64,000 bases of DNA, taken from positions 186,001 through 250,000 of the forward strand of contig NZ_BAMV01000008.1 in assembly GCF_000963925.1 (NCBI RefSeq), given 5' to 3'. The notes under the pieces are model-generated. The model saw nothing but the letters and a program-made list of their open reading frames with translations, had not been told where the DNA came from and ran no database searches. This document shows, piece after piece, positions 55,425-64,000 of this stretch (within the stretch, counting starts at the first letter, position 1; every line of letters starts with the position of its first letter). Source of the stretch: Acetobacter cibinongensis (GTDB lineage Bacteria > Pseudomonadota > Alphaproteobacteria > Acetobacterales > Acetobacteraceae). The position numbers and the translations under genes are program-made.

Positions 55425-56996
55425 TTAGAGGAAAGGCGCTGGATTTATGACCTTTTGCCCGTGCCTAAGCTGAATGAAGAGGGTGCCGGACCCACTCATA
55501 TGCCCCACGGGAGCGCCTTTTGTCAGGCTTTGCCCCGTTTCCACATCCAGCCCGCCTAATCCTGCCATGATGAATCGGTAGTGCTGCCCACAGTTCAAAA
55601 TAACCATCTGGCCGTAGGTTCTGAACGCACCAGCAAAGTCTACCCTGCCGGAACACGGGGTCCGAACACTCGCTCCTGAAGGGGTGCTGTAGGTAATACC
55701 GGTTGAAGGGCCGGTCTCGGTTGCAGCACCCCACGTTGCCACAATACGGCCTGCAACAGGCCGCGTGCCCGAACTGGGCCCACTGCCGACCGAGGCGCTG
55801 GTGTCGGGTGTGGAGGAAGTGGTGGTTTTTTTAGACGGTTGTACGGTAGAATGTTCGCTCAGGCCGGGGCCGGAAGAGCGTTGCAGGGCAGCCATTTTGC
55901 GGCGTGCCTCTGCCGCGCGTTCCTCAGCCAGTTTGCGGGCGGCTTCATCCCGTGCGGCCTTGTGGGCACGCTCCGCAGAGGCGAGTTCTTTTTGCAGAGC
56001 GCTCTCGGCATCGGCCTGTAAGACGTCCAGCCGCGCAACCGCATCTTGTAAGCTGGAGGCCTTGCGTGTTGCGTCTTCCAAGCGTTGTGCGGCGGCTTTG
56101 GCTGCTGTGTTAGCCTGCTGCTGCGCCTGTTTTGCTTTAAGCGCCTGCTGGCGGACCGTATCGCGCTGCGTGGTTTGTTTGTGTTGCAGGGTGCCTAACT
56201 GGGCGAGATGATTGGTCAGTTCTGCATCAAGTGCTGTCAGTTGCGTTTGCCGGGTTCGCATGTCTTCAGCCTGATGTTCCAACTCCCTTGAAAGCCCTTT
56301 CAGGACAAGAAAGCCGGTCACAGCTTCACCTTGCGGAACCGGGGCCGCCAGCAGTGTATCTGACGGGTAGAGGGATAATCTCTCGGCAAGGGGTAAAACA
56401 GGCGCAAGGGCCTTTGCATCTTCCGCCAGAGCGCTGCGCAGTTTTTCCTGCTCCTGCCGGATAGTGGCAATGCGGCCATCCAGATCCGAAATCTGCTGCT
56501 CTGTTGTTTGCAGTTGGGATGTGGCGGTCACTGTCGCGGCCGATAACGCGGTTGCTTTGGCAGCACTTTGCACAGCCAGAGCCTGTGCTGCGTTGCTCTT
56601 GGCGCGGGAAGCCTCAACTGCCGCAGCCTGAGCCGCTTTCTGTTTGGCTATGGCGTCCCTTTGGGTCTGCGTAGTTTGCAACGCATCTCGCGCCTGCTTG
56701 ACGGATTGCTCTGCCTGCACTTCCGCTTTGGTCAAAGGGCGTGTGGCAGCGGTATGTGAGCCGCCAGAGGCAGATTTGCGGGACGGAGAAGTTTTGTGGG
56801 GTGCCGGGGCGCTTTTCTGGCTGCTGTGGTGTGCCGCAGCGTGATGAGCGCCCGTATTTTTGTGCTCTGCTGCGTAAGAATGTGCAGCAGAGCAAAGCAG
56901 TATGCAGCCTAAGGCTGTTCGGAAAGCCCCCTTGCCAGCGCCGCTGTAATAGCGGTGCATGTGGGGAAAGCGCGGCAAGGGGGAGGAAGAAAGCAT
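55425..56996 (-). CDS. EnvC-like murein hydrolase activator with degenerate LytM domain
   Basis: 523 residues: N-terminal signal (TALGCILLCSAAHSYA), a His/Lys/Ser-rich linker, then long coiled coils (about residues 90-380) rich in Ala, Gln and Lys. A C-terminal LytM/M23-like domain starts at GRIVATWGAAT. The metal ligands of active M23 enzymes are missing: the first motif reads TGITYSTPSGASV, the second YRFIMAGL, and the last TLFIQLRHG. It should therefore be an activator of amidases, like E. coli EnvC, rather than an enzyme. The start codon directly abuts the gpmI stop (TAAATG), so the two are coupled. Confidence 0.88.
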   Translation of the reverse strand: MLSSSPLPRFPHMHRYYSGAGKGAFRTALGCILLCSAAHSYAAEHKNTGAHHAAAHHSSQKSAPAPHKTSPSRKSASGGSHTAATRPLTKAEVQAEQSVKQARDALQTTQTQRDAIAKQKAAQAAAVEASRAKSNAAQALAVQSAAKATALSAATVTATSQLQTTEQQISDLDGRIATIRQEQEKLRSALAEDAKALAPVLPLAERLSLYPSDTLLAAPVPQGEAVTGFLVLKGLSRELEHQAEDMRTRQTQLTALDAELTNHLAQLGTLQHKQTTQRDTVRQQALKAKQAQQQANTAAKAAAQRLEDATRKASSLQDAVARLDVLQADAESALQKELASAERAHKAARDEAARKLAEERAAEARRKMAALQRSSGPGLSEHSTVQPSKKTTTSSTPDTSASVGSGPSSGTRPVAGRIVATWGAATETGPSTGITYSTPSGASVRTPCSGRVDFAGAFRTYGQMVILNCGQHYRFIMAGLGGLDVETGQSLTKGAPVGHMSGSGTLFIQLRHGQKVINPAPFL

Positions 56997-58535
56997 TTAG
57001 TCCGATAACAGGGATTGGCCAGTCATGTCATCCGGTTTGGCAACACCCATCATAGCCAACAAGGTGGGGGCCAAATCTGCCAGACGGCCATCGCGCAATG
57101 TCTGTGTGCCAATATTGAAGGCTACCAGTGGTACCTCATTGAGTGTGTGGGCCGTGTGTGCTTCCCCGGTTTCGGGGTCTTTCATGGTTTCGCAGTTCCC
57201 GTGGTCTGCGGTAACCAGCAGAGCGCCATTCTGTTTTTTGAGCGCCTCCAGAATACGGCCTACGCCAGTATCAACCGTCTCAACAGCTTTGATGGCGGCT
57301 TTCAGAACGCCGGTGTGACCCACCATGTCCGGGTTGGCAAAGTTCAGGACGATAAGATCGTACTTCCCGCTTTCAATCGCTTCAACCGCTTTGTCTGTCA
57401 GTTCCGGCGCAGACATTTCTGGTTGCAGGTCATAGGTGGCAACTTTGGGAGAAGGCACCAGAATACGATCTTCGCCTTCAAACAACATTTCCCGACCACC
57501 ATTAAGGAAGTAGGTGACGTGCGGATATTTTTCTGTCTCGGCCATGCGTAATTGCGTGCGCCCGGCGCGGGAGACAACTTCACCCAGAATATTTGTGAGA
57601 GTTTCGGCAGGGAAGAGAATGGAAATCTGCTCGGCCAAAGCATCACTGTAATGCGTCATGCCCAGTACAGCAGAGAACTGCACGATCTTTTTGCGTGCAA
57701 ACCCGTCAAAAGCTGGGTCCACCAAGGCATCCAGAAGCTGACGGATACGGTCGGCACGGAAATTGAAAGACAGGATGGCGTCCCCATCCTTCATGCCGGA
57801 ATAGGTGCCAATAACGGTAGGCAGGATGAATTCGTCTGAAATATCAGCCGCGTAAGCCTGTTTTACAACATCCAGCGGCGTGGCCGCGACCGGGCCTTCA
57901 CCACTCACAAGCACATTGTAATTTTTTTCAACACGGTCCCAGCGTTTGTCGCGGTCCATGGCGTAATAGCGGCCGGAAACGGTTGCAATCGTTGCGCCGG
58001 AGGGAAGGGCAGCTTCCAGCTTCCCGACATAATCCAGCGCAGAGCGCGGTGCGGTATCGCGTCCGTCAGTAAAGACATGGAAGGCAACCGGAATACCTGC
58101 CTGCGTCACAAGCTTTGCCAGTGCAACTGCGTGGTCCTGATGTGCGTGGACGCCACCGGGGGAAACCAGGCCCATCAGGTGGCAGGTGCCGCCAGATTTT
58201 TTCAGTGTTGCCAGAAACTCTGTCATGACCGGGCTGCGGGCAACAGAGCCATCGTCCAAGGCCGCAGAAATACGGGGGAGTTCCTGCATGACAACGCGGC
58301 CTGCACCGATATTCAGGTGCCCGACTTCAGAGTTGCCCATCTGACCATCAGGAAGGCCGACATCTGCACCACAGGTGCGTAGAAAGCTACGGGGGCTGTT
58401 TTGCCACAGACTGTCAAAAACTGGGGTTTTGGCAAGGCGGACCGCATTATCGGCATCGTCTTCACGCCATCCGAATCCGTCCAGGATAACGAGCATGACG
58501 GGGCGATGAGGCTGAGCGGTCAGGGGTGCATTCAT
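56997..58535 (-). CDS. gpmI: 2,3-bisphosphoglycerate-independent phosphoglycerate mutase
   Basis: Manganese-dependent glycolytic/gluconeogenic enzyme that interconverts 3- and 2-phosphoglycerate. 512 residues. Motifs: VMLVILDGFGWREDDADNAV (metal Asp), the phosphoserine loop GQMGNSEVGHLNIGAG, RGVHAHQDH-type histidines in GGVHAHQDHAVAL, and VTADHGNCE near the C-terminus. First gene of the leftward envelope operon, directly abutting the envC-like gene. This organisation is typical of Alphaproteobacteria. Confidence 0.97.
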   Translation of the reverse strand: MNAPLTAQPHRPVMLVILDGFGWREDDADNAVRLAKTPVFDSLWQNSPRSFLRTCGADVGLPDGQMGNSEVGHLNIGAGRVVMQELPRISAALDDGSVARSPVMTEFLATLKKSGGTCHLMGLVSPGGVHAHQDHAVALAKLVTQAGIPVAFHVFTDGRDTAPRSALDYVGKLEAALPSGATIATVSGRYYAMDRDKRWDRVEKNYNVLVSGEGPVAATPLDVVKQAYAADISDEFILPTVIGTYSGMKDGDAILSFNFRADRIRQLLDALVDPAFDGFARKKIVQFSAVLGMTHYSDALAEQISILFPAETLTNILGEVVSRAGRTQLRMAETEKYPHVTYFLNGGREMLFEGEDRILVPSPKVATYDLQPEMSAPELTDKAVEAIESGKYDLIVLNFANPDMVGHTGVLKAAIKAVETVDTGVGRILEALKKQNGALLVTADHGNCETMKDPETGEAHTAHTLNEVPLVAFNIGTQTLRDGRLADLAPTLLAMMGVAKPDDMTGQSLLSD

Positions 58536-58626
58536 TATGGTATGCCTTCTTCGTGTTTATGCAGTGATAATGCCACTAAAAAGACAGACGACAAACCCCC
58601 TCTCGCGCCGAGCTTAGGGTCAAGTT

Positions 58627-60246
58627 TTACGCTTTTGCAGACCGTATGGCCTTGTAACGCGCCATATCCCGCAATCCCGCACAGACTGTTTCAAGGACAT
58701 CATGCCATTCGCGCGGTTTGCTCTGGCGAATAATACGCAGGGTAGGGTACCAGGGGCTGGTTGGCGTGTTGTGCAGCCAACGCCAGCAATTATCAAAACG
58801 GTCCATCAGCAAAACAGGTTTGCCAAGTGCGCCTGCCAGATGCACGCAGGAGGTATCAACGGATACCAGAACATCCAGAGACATCAGCAGGGCGGCCGTG
58901 TCATCCATTGTCAGCAATTCGTCTGTTGGGTCGTAGATCGTCATGCCGTCCGGCGGGGTCTGTAGTTGGTCAGCGTAGGGGCCTTTTTGCAGGCTTATCA
59001 GGTTCAGGCCCTGCACTTGTGCCAGTGGTGCCAGTGTCTCCAACGGCATGGAGCGTCTGCGGTCGGTCATGTAGGCACCAACCAATGTGGGGCGGGGTGC
59101 TCCTCCCCAAATCAGGCCGACATTCAACTTGCCGTTGTGTGGGACCAGTGCTGCAAATTCCCGAATTTTCGCGGCATCGGCTTTCAGGTACGGGACGGGT
59201 GCGCCCATGGCATCGTCAGTGGCGGAAAATACACGGGGAAGGCTGATGAATGGGCAATGCCAGTCAAACTCCGGAACATCACCACCAACCTGCACAATGG
59301 CAGCGCCATTCACCCGGCGGCAGAGGTCGCCCAATGTATCGGGCACCCACAGGTGCGGTATGGCGCCCCGCTTGGCCAGAGGCTCAATATAACGGAGATA
59401 CATCAGCGTATCTCCTAACCCTTCCTCCTGCGTAATAAGCACCCGTTTGCCGCGAATATCACTGTCCGGCCCAAGAGACGGCATGAGTGTTGCCGAGGGC
59501 AGGTTACTATGGCCCGGTAGCTTCAGGCGCCATTCATGCTCGGTCCAGCCCTGGGCGTAACGCCCGGCCTTAAGCAGGGAGATGGAATGGTTAAGGCGGA
59601 TCTGCGGATGTGTGGGATTATAGAAAATAGCCTTACGGTAGAAATTGAAGGCATCTTCCATCCTCCCCATAGCGGAAAGCGCACAGCCCATGTTGGAGAG
59701 GGTGCCTGCGTGCGTAGGGTTTTTGTTGAGGGTGGCTTCCAGTACGGCCAGGCACTCTTCCGTATCGCCGCGCTCGGAAAGGGCCATGGCCAGAAGATTG
59801 GCTGAAAAACTGTTGTCTGGTCGAAGTGCGACAGACTGGCGGAGCAGATCAACCCCTTCGTCAAACGCGCCCATTTGTACAAGTATGCTGCCCAGTATGT
59901 CATAAACTCTGGCGTCTTCTGGTGTCAGAGCGATAGCGGCACGGCATACCGGCAGGCTTTCTTCCCGCTTGCCCAGTTCAATCAGCAGGTCTGTAAAAGG
60001 CTGGAGCGGATGTTGCTCCGTAGGTTTGGCTGCGGCAACAGCACAAAATATCTTTGCAGCTTTTTCGGCTTTGCCGGTACCTGCAAGACAGGCAGCAAGG
60101 AGCAGTTGGGTCTGCTCGTCTTTGCTGCGGGCAAAGAGGTTGAGAGCCTCAAGCGTAGACGCAAAATTACCGGCCTTAATTTCACTCTGAGCGCGGCGAA
60201 GCGTTGTGGGGTCCGGGGTGGTTACGTTTGGGGCATCTTGCGTCAT
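58627..60246 (-). CDS. TPR-repeat protein with glycosyltransferase-9-like C-terminal domain
   Basis: About 539 residues from the ATG at 60246 (MTQDAPNVTTPD); a TTG at 60273 would add nine. The N-terminal 230 residues are tetratricopeptide repeats (for example AFDEGVDLLRQSVALRPDNSFSANLLAMALSERGDTEECLAVLEATLNKNP). The C-terminal part resembles heptosyltransferase-type GT-B folds (KRVLITQEEGLGDTLMYLRYIEPLAKRG, VSVDTSCVHLAGALGKPVLLM). Proteins of this layout are common in acetic acid bacteria; substrate is unknown. No flanking partner gene gives a clue. Ends at 58627, converging on nothing; gpmI is in the same direction downstream. Confidence 0.72.
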   Translation of the reverse strand: MTQDAPNVTTPDPTTLRRAQSEIKAGNFASTLEALNLFARSKDEQTQLLLAACLAGTGKAEKAAKIFCAVAAAKPTEQHPLQPFTDLLIELGKREESLPVCRAAIALTPEDARVYDILGSILVQMGAFDEGVDLLRQSVALRPDNSFSANLLAMALSERGDTEECLAVLEATLNKNPTHAGTLSNMGCALSAMGRMEDAFNFYRKAIFYNPTHPQIRLNHSISLLKAGRYAQGWTEHEWRLKLPGHSNLPSATLMPSLGPDSDIRGKRVLITQEEGLGDTLMYLRYIEPLAKRGAIPHLWVPDTLGDLCRRVNGAAIVQVGGDVPEFDWHCPFISLPRVFSATDDAMGAPVPYLKADAAKIREFAALVPHNGKLNVGLIWGGAPRPTLVGAYMTDRRRSMPLETLAPLAQVQGLNLISLQKGPYADQLQTPPDGMTIYDPTDELLTMDDTAALLMSLDVLVSVDTSCVHLAGALGKPVLLMDRFDNCWRWLHNTPTSPWYPTLRIIRQSKPREWHDVLETVCAGLRDMARYKAIRSAKA

Positions 60247-60307
60247 GGCGGTGACTGTATCCTGCTTGTGCAAAGCGGGAAAGACGCTCCATGCAAGGCA
60301 AAGTCAT

Positions 60308-60344
60308 AAAAAAACCGGCACCCCATTCAGGGTGCCGGTTTTTT
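60308..60344. terminator. Terminator downstream of carD
   Basis: AAAACCGGCACCC and GGGTGCCGGTTTT form a perfect stem with A and T runs. It lies between the carD stop (60369) and the TPR gene start (60246) and ends carD transcription on the minus strand. Confidence 0.92.
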
Positions 60345-60368
60345 AATAACCTGTTCAGTAAAGCAGTT

Positions 60369-60959
60369 TTAGGCTGCCTTCATCACCTCGGTCAGGGCAG
60401 TCAGGACGTCTGTTGGTTCTTTTTTCTCAAGAACGGCAACTTCGGCCACAAAGCGTTCCTGAGCGGCTTCAAACAGTTTGCGCTCACTGAAGCTGCCATC
60501 CAGGCTGTCCACATTGCGGCGCAGATCACGCAGGACCTCAGCAATCTGGACCAGATCACCAGAGTTGATCTTTTCCTGATAAGCAACGGCCCGGCGTGCC
60601 CACATGCCTTTGCTGACATGCGGCTTACCTTTGATGATGGCCATGGCTTTATCGACAATCTCGCGAGAGACGATTTTCCGCAGACCGGCCTTGCGGGCTT
60701 TGGTCAGCGGGATGCGCAGGGTCATCTGGTTGCCGGGAAAGGAAATCTGGATGACTTCCAGCTTGGTGCCCGCAATTTCGTCTACACCAATACGGTCAAC
60801 GCGTCCTACGCCGTGGGCTGCATAAACAATGGCGTCACCTTCCTGGAAGGGGTCATCATCCTTGACCTTTGTTTTGGCCTGTGCAGCGGTAGCCGCTGCT
60901 GCTGTGCGTGCCATTGCATCTGTCACGCCGCCTTTAGGGGTGGTTCTGAATGTGCTCAT
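60369..60959 (-). CDS. CarD/CdnL-family RNA polymerase-binding transcription regulator
   Basis: 196 residues with a basic, disordered N-terminus of about 35. The TRCF-RID type RNA polymerase beta-binding domain follows (FQEGDAIVYAAHGVGRVDRI). The alpha-helical DNA-interacting domain comes next (HVSKGMWARRAVAYQEKINSGDLVQIAEVLRDLRR). CdnL proteins stabilise open complexes at housekeeping promoters and affect growth and cell wall supply in Alphaproteobacteria. Alone between a terminator and the bestrophin-like gene, 73 bp away. Confidence 0.92.
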   Translation of the reverse strand: MSTFRTTPKGGVTDAMARTAAAATAAQAKTKVKDDDPFQEGDAIVYAAHGVGRVDRIGVDEIAGTKLEVIQISFPGNQMTLRIPLTKARKAGLRKIVSREIVDKAMAIIKGKPHVSKGMWARRAVAYQEKINSGDLVQIAEVLRDLRRNVDSLDGSFSERKLFEAAQERFVAEVAVLEKKEPTDVLTALTEVMKAA

Positions 60960-61032
60960 AACACAGGGTTATAGCACAAAAACGCAGGCCTGTCTTCCAT
61001 CATGCAAGCGGCCTGCGGGCTCTGTTACTCCG

Positions 61033-61908
61033 TTAGGCCTGAATACCTTTTACGGCGGTCAGGGGTGGTGGAGACTGTGTGCCGGTTGGCTGGACCACAT
61101 CAATTTCAATGGTGCGGGCCATTGTTGCCATGGGCAGGGCATGGGGCGTGTTGGAGAACGGCTCCTGAAGGTCATCCGCACTTTTGTCGAGCACAAGGAA
61201 CAGAAGCCCTACAAGCGAAGACCCTAGCGGCGTAATCCATTCCAGCGTCTGCACCATGGACAGCGGCAGCACGATGCAGAAAATGTTGACCAGAGTTCTG
61301 GGGAGCGCGGAAAACTGCATGGGGAGAGGTGTATTGCGAATACGCTCAAGGCCGCCCTGAGCGTTGGCAAGGTCGGACAGAATACGGTCGATCTGGCCAT
61401 GAACCGCGCCGTCAATGCCTTTCTTGGCTACTTCCTCGCTCACACCCAGGCCGAGCTGATACAAAATGGCGTTGGGCTGGTTCCGCCACCCAACAATGGC
61501 CTCTGCCATTTCCGGCGGGAGCAGACGTTTGACATCCTCAGAGGCATCAATTTTGCCCAAGGCTCCACGCAGGGCATGGGGATAGGCTGCTATGCCGTAC
61601 ATAAGATCAGGGCGGTCCCCCAGCAGGGTTCCCACCTGACGCCCGAACGAGCGGCAGTTATTGGTAATGGCGCCCCACAATGTGCGGGCTTCCCACCACC
61701 GGGCATAGGCGCTGTTGCTCCGGAAGCCCATAAACAGTGCGAGAGCAGAGCCAATGAGTGAGGTTGGCAGGCTGGGCTGTTCCATCCATTCCTGATGGAA
61801 AACCTGAAACAGAATAACCACGGCAAAATCCCACGCAGCCATAAGCAGGATAACGCCAAGGATCTCTTTGCCAATGATGCGTAGGCCGACCCTCTGGTCA
61901 ACGATCAT
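61033..61908 (-). CDS. Bestrophin-like (UPF0187) membrane channel
   Basis: 291 residues with about four membrane helices. The family pattern is clear: ILGVILLMAAWDFAVVILFQVFHQEW at the N-terminus, SALALFMGFRSNSAYARWWEARTLWGAITNNCRSFGRQV, and the late LVGLLFLVLDKSADDLQEPF acidic motif near the pore exit. Bacterial bestrophins form pentameric ion channels; selectivity cannot be read here. Same direction as carD, 73 bp upstream of it. Confidence 0.85.
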   Translation of the reverse strand: MIVDQRVGLRIIGKEILGVILLMAAWDFAVVILFQVFHQEWMEQPSLPTSLIGSALALFMGFRSNSAYARWWEARTLWGAITNNCRSFGRQVGTLLGDRPDLMYGIAAYPHALRGALGKIDASEDVKRLLPPEMAEAIVGWRNQPNAILYQLGLGVSEEVAKKGIDGAVHGQIDRILSDLANAQGGLERIRNTPLPMQFSALPRTLVNIFCIVLPLSMVQTLEWITPLGSSLVGLLFLVLDKSADDLQEPFSNTPHALPMATMARTIEIDVVQPTGTQSPPPLTAVKGIQA

Positions 61909-62224
61909 TCACATATTCTCCATTCTGTATCATTCCGGTTGATGAAAAGGGCTTAACAGCCACGGGCTGCTGAAGTTTCCAGAATGATGGTAAAGCGGGC
62001 AGGGCTTGGTGCCCCGTCTCTGATTTTCTGGCTGATACGCTACATCTTCCATTTGCGTATTCCAAGTATGCCAATAATGCATGATGGTCAGTTTTTTCTC
62101 AATCCATTGATGGCGTTATCATCGGGGATGAGGGCTTTTCTGGTGAAAAGGTCCGATAAAAAAGCGTTGTATCCAGACCGGCCTGTGACATTCTGCCGAC
62201 TGGTGCCGGGAGGAGAGTGTAGTC
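61909..62224 (+). other. Intergenic region bestrophin - fghA (divergent)
   Basis: 316 bp between divergent genes. It contains a small hairpin CAGCC ACG GGCTG (61957-61969). A weak rightward promoter-like pair, TTGCGT (62053-62058) and TAATGC (62075-62080), has a 16-bp spacer. GGGAGGAGAG precedes the fghA start. A rightward open frame from 61984 is judged non-coding. Confidence 0.5.
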
Positions 62225-63088
62225 ATGACAGTTGCAAAAATAACCCTGCGCTCAGAAAGTCTGTGCGCGGGGGGTACTGTAGGGTTTTATGAGCATCAGT
62301 CTGAAGCGTTAGGCCTGACGGCCCGGTTTGCTGTGTTTGTGCCACCGCAGGCCAGCGCCCAGAACCCTGTGCCAGTTGTGCATGTTCTGGCTGGCCTGAC
62401 CTGTAGCGAAGAAACGTTTTTCATCAAGGCGCATGCCCTTGAAGAAGCTGCCCGCTTGGGGGTCGCCCTTGTGGCAACGGATACATCCCCCCGTGGTGCG
62501 GGAGTGCCCGGCGAGGCAGATGACTGGGATTTTGGGGTAGGTGCAGGTTTTTACCTTGATGCAACGCAGGAGCCATGGAGCCAGCATTATCGTATGGGGC
62601 GCTATATCACGCAGGAACTGCCAGCGTTGACGGAAGCCCATTTCCCTCTTGATGGCACACGCCGGGGTATAATGGGCCATTCCATGGGCGGACATGGTGC
62701 TTTGGTACATGGGTTGCGTGCGCCACAGATGTGGCGCTCTGTTTCTGCCTTTGCGCCCATTTGTCATCCGTCTGTTGTGCCGTGGGGGCAGAAGGCCTTT
62801 ACAGGCTACCTTGGGCCAGACCGGCAGGCATGGCGCGCTCATGATGCAGTCTGCCTGCTTGAAGACGGTTACCGTCACCCTAATCCCATTCTGGTGGATC
62901 AAGGCATGGCCGATAAATTTCTGGAGCGTGAACTTCAGCCGTGGCATCTGCGGTCAGCGGCAGAGAAAGCGGGGCAAAGCCTGATTTTGCGTGAGCAGCA
63001 GGGTTACGACCACTCATACTGGTTTGTACAAAGTTTTGCCGCAGAGCACATACGCCATCACGCAGCCCTGCTGAAAGCTGGAGCCTGA
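62225..63088 (+). CDS. fghA: S-formylglutathione hydrolase
   Basis: Esterase-D type serine hydrolase that releases formate from S-formylglutathione in formaldehyde detoxification. 287 residues. The catalytic triad is visible: Ser in GHSMGGHGAL, Asp in LVDQGMADKFL and His in GYDHSYWFVQSF. Other family sequences are VVHVLAGLTCSEETFF and DTSPRGAGVPGEADDWDFGVGAGFYLDAT. The usual partner, glutathione-dependent formaldehyde dehydrogenase (adhC), is not in the window. Strong RBS GGAGGAGAG. Confidence 0.95.
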   Translation: MTVAKITLRSESLCAGGTVGFYEHQSEALGLTARFAVFVPPQASAQNPVPVVHVLAGLTCSEETFFIKAHALEEAARLGVALVATDTSPRGAGVPGEADDWDFGVGAGFYLDATQEPWSQHYRMGRYITQELPALTEAHFPLDGTRRGIMGHSMGGHGALVHGLRAPQMWRSVSAFAPICHPSVVPWGQKAFTGYLGPDRQAWRAHDAVCLLEDGYRHPNPILVDQGMADKFLERELQPWHLRSAAEKAGQSLILREQQGYDHSYWFVQSFAAEHIRHHAALLKAGA

Positions 63089-63095
63089 AAGCAGT

Positions 63096-63728
63096 TTATC
63101 CGTGGGACGGGTTGTGCACAAACCCGGCCAGAGCACCCAGCCATTTAACATATTCCGTGCTCAGCAAGCGCAGGGTTTCCGTCTTGAATGGGTGCTCAAG
63201 TGCGGGGGGTTTAACGGCATAGGAATAAAGGGTCACACCCGGTAGAGTGCGGCTCAGCTCCAGCATAGCGCGCCGCATATGATAGCCTGCTGTCACGACA
63301 GTCAGGCTGTAAATGTGGTTGTCAGCAACCCAGGCCGCAGTCTCAGCCGCATTTTCAATGGTGGAGCGTGCCTGGTAGCCAAGCGTAATGCGCTGCCTGA
63401 GTGCCTCTGGCATAGGGGGCAGCAGGTCTTTGCTGCCGGTTTGCGGGTCCACCCCTGAGATAAGAAGTTTGTTGCCGCTGTTTCTGGCAAGCAGTTTGAG
63501 TGACGTCTCGATGCGGCCTTGTCCGCCCGTCAGGGCCACAATGCCATCCGTGTGTGGTGGAAGCCGCTGAGGGCTGGGCTGTAGGGCGTCATAAACAAAC
63601 CAGCAGAATGCCAAAAACAGGCAGACAAACCCTAAGCCGGTTAGCCGTATAAGAGCGAGGGCCATGCGTAGCAGGCGCGGCTTTTGTTTTTTTTGCTGAG
63701 GTTTCAAGGCGCGGCGATGCGTGTTCAT
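63096..63728 (-). CDS. DUF218 / YdcF-like membrane protein
   Basis: About 210 residues from the ATG at 63728 (MNTHRRALKPQQKKQK), which follows directly on the ftsX stop with a short overlap; longer in-frame starts lie in ftsX. One N-terminal membrane helix (LALIRLTGLGFVCLFLAFCWFVYDAL) is followed by the DUF218 fold: DGIVALTGGQGRIETSLKLL, GNKLLISGV and LTVVTAGYHMRRAMLELSRTL. Family members (YdcF, SanA, ElyC) act in the envelope, ElyC on lipid carrier metabolism. Its place after ftsX in Alphaproteobacteria supports an envelope role. Confidence 0.82.
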   Translation of the reverse strand: MNTHRRALKPQQKKQKPRLLRMALALIRLTGLGFVCLFLAFCWFVYDALQPSPQRLPPHTDGIVALTGGQGRIETSLKLLARNSGNKLLISGVDPQTGSKDLLPPMPEALRQRITLGYQARSTIENAAETAAWVADNHIYSLTVVTAGYHMRRAMLELSRTLPGVTLYSYAVKPPALEHPFKTETLRLLSTEYVKWLGALAGFVHNPSHG

Positions 63729-64000
63729 GGCATTCCACGAAGCCACAGGCGCACCATAACCTGCGTGGTAAACCAACCAATAAAAGCGGCCACAACAGGC
63801 AGCCCCGCAAGGCCTATTAGCAGGTCTGTTGGCAAAAGGCGTGGGAGGGTATCCCAGCTTGGCATGGCGGCAGTGGCTGTCTGTAAAGAAGTAGCCGCAA
63901 AAGGCGCTGCCATTCTGAACAGTAATGCCAGTGGAGCCATTGCCAGTACTGTACCCAATAGGCCGCCCCCAAAAGCTAGTGCTCCTGTGCGGCTGGCAAA
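63725..64000 (-). CDS. ftsX: Cell division protein FtsX, C-terminal part (runs off window)
   Basis: Ninety-one C-terminal codons remain in frame to the last base of the window with no start. They contain a membrane segment region FGGGLLGTVLAMAPLALLFRMAA, a periplasmic or cytosolic stretch, and the final helix LLIGLAGLPVVAAFIGWFTTQVMVRLWLRGMP. The glycine-rich helix, length and position before a DUF218 gene fit FtsX, the membrane half of the FtsEX ABC-like complex that controls EnvC-type amidase activators. The assignment is by context and fold, since the FtsX core lies outside the window. Confidence 0.65.
   Translation of the reverse strand, partial: FASRTGALAFGGGLLGTVLAMAPLALLFRMAAPFAATSLQTATAAMPSWDTLPRLLPTDLLIGLAGLPVVAAFIGWFTTQVMVRLWLRGMP

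Noticed and set aside
61984-62292. Possible 102-residue gene upstream of fghA
   Set aside because: It overlaps fghA by 68 nt in another frame, has no family features and lacks an RBS; fghA has a strong one.

Overview
The window looks like chromosomal DNA of an acetic acid bacterium (Alphaproteobacteria, Acetobacteraceae, most likely Acetobacter or a close relative). The assignment rests on recognised protein sequences and alphaproteobacterial gene orders: rnhB-ccrM; gpmI-envC-ctpA-DUF610-rppH; moxR-DUF58-DUF4159 beside DUF1285-cca; and an alpha operon without rpsD. No database search was possible, so genus is an inference. I saw no tRNA, rRNA, insertion sequence, prophage or CRISPR array. Almost all of the window is core genome.

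1-18,990, plus strand: the 3' end of rpoC, then one continuous ribosomal-protein region. It fuses the str (rpsL, rpsG, tuf), S10 (rpsJ to rpsQ), spc (rplN to adk) and alpha (rpsM, rpsK, rpoA, rplQ) operons. fusA is not in its usual place between rpsG and tuf. Strong hairpins after rpoC, tuf, adk, rpsK and rplQ divide the cluster into possible transcription units. rpoA starts with TTG and rpsM with GTG.

19,000-35,450, transport: a polyol-type MFS permease; a NitT/TauT-type ABC importer (binding protein, permease, ATPase) behind a perfect 10-bp dyad; two tiny membrane-associated proteins (DUF883-like and DUF1328); a minus-strand tripartite RND pump operon with two RND subunits (mdtABC type plus an outer-membrane channel); a DHA2-type MFS exporter; and a CsbD-like small protein.

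35,450-37,380: rnhB and ccrM, the cell-cycle GANTC methyltransferase. The short leader before rnhB carries seven GANTC sites in 89 bp, four of them in the arms of two perfect inverted repeats. This is the most striking regulatory structure in the window and suggests methylation feedback on ccrM.

37,400-47,100: a periplasmic ankyrin-like protein; a minus-strand operon moxR, DUF58, DUF4159/BatA-like and a vWA membrane protein (AAA+ ATPase plus von Willebrand factor proteins, substrate unknown); and, divergently, DUF1285 and the CCA-adding enzyme.

47,100-52,065: an MsbA-like ABC exporter and an emrAB drug exporter pair with a TetR-type operator in front but no tetR gene nearby. 52,200-58,540, minus strand: gpmI, an EnvC-like protein whose LytM domain has lost its zinc ligands, the CtpA protease, a divergent polysaccharide deacetylase and RppH. 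58,600-64,000: a TPR/glycosyltransferase-like protein, a CarD-type RNA polymerase regulator, a bestrophin-like channel, S-formylglutathione hydrolase, a DUF218 (YdcF-like) protein and the 3' end of ftsX running off the window.
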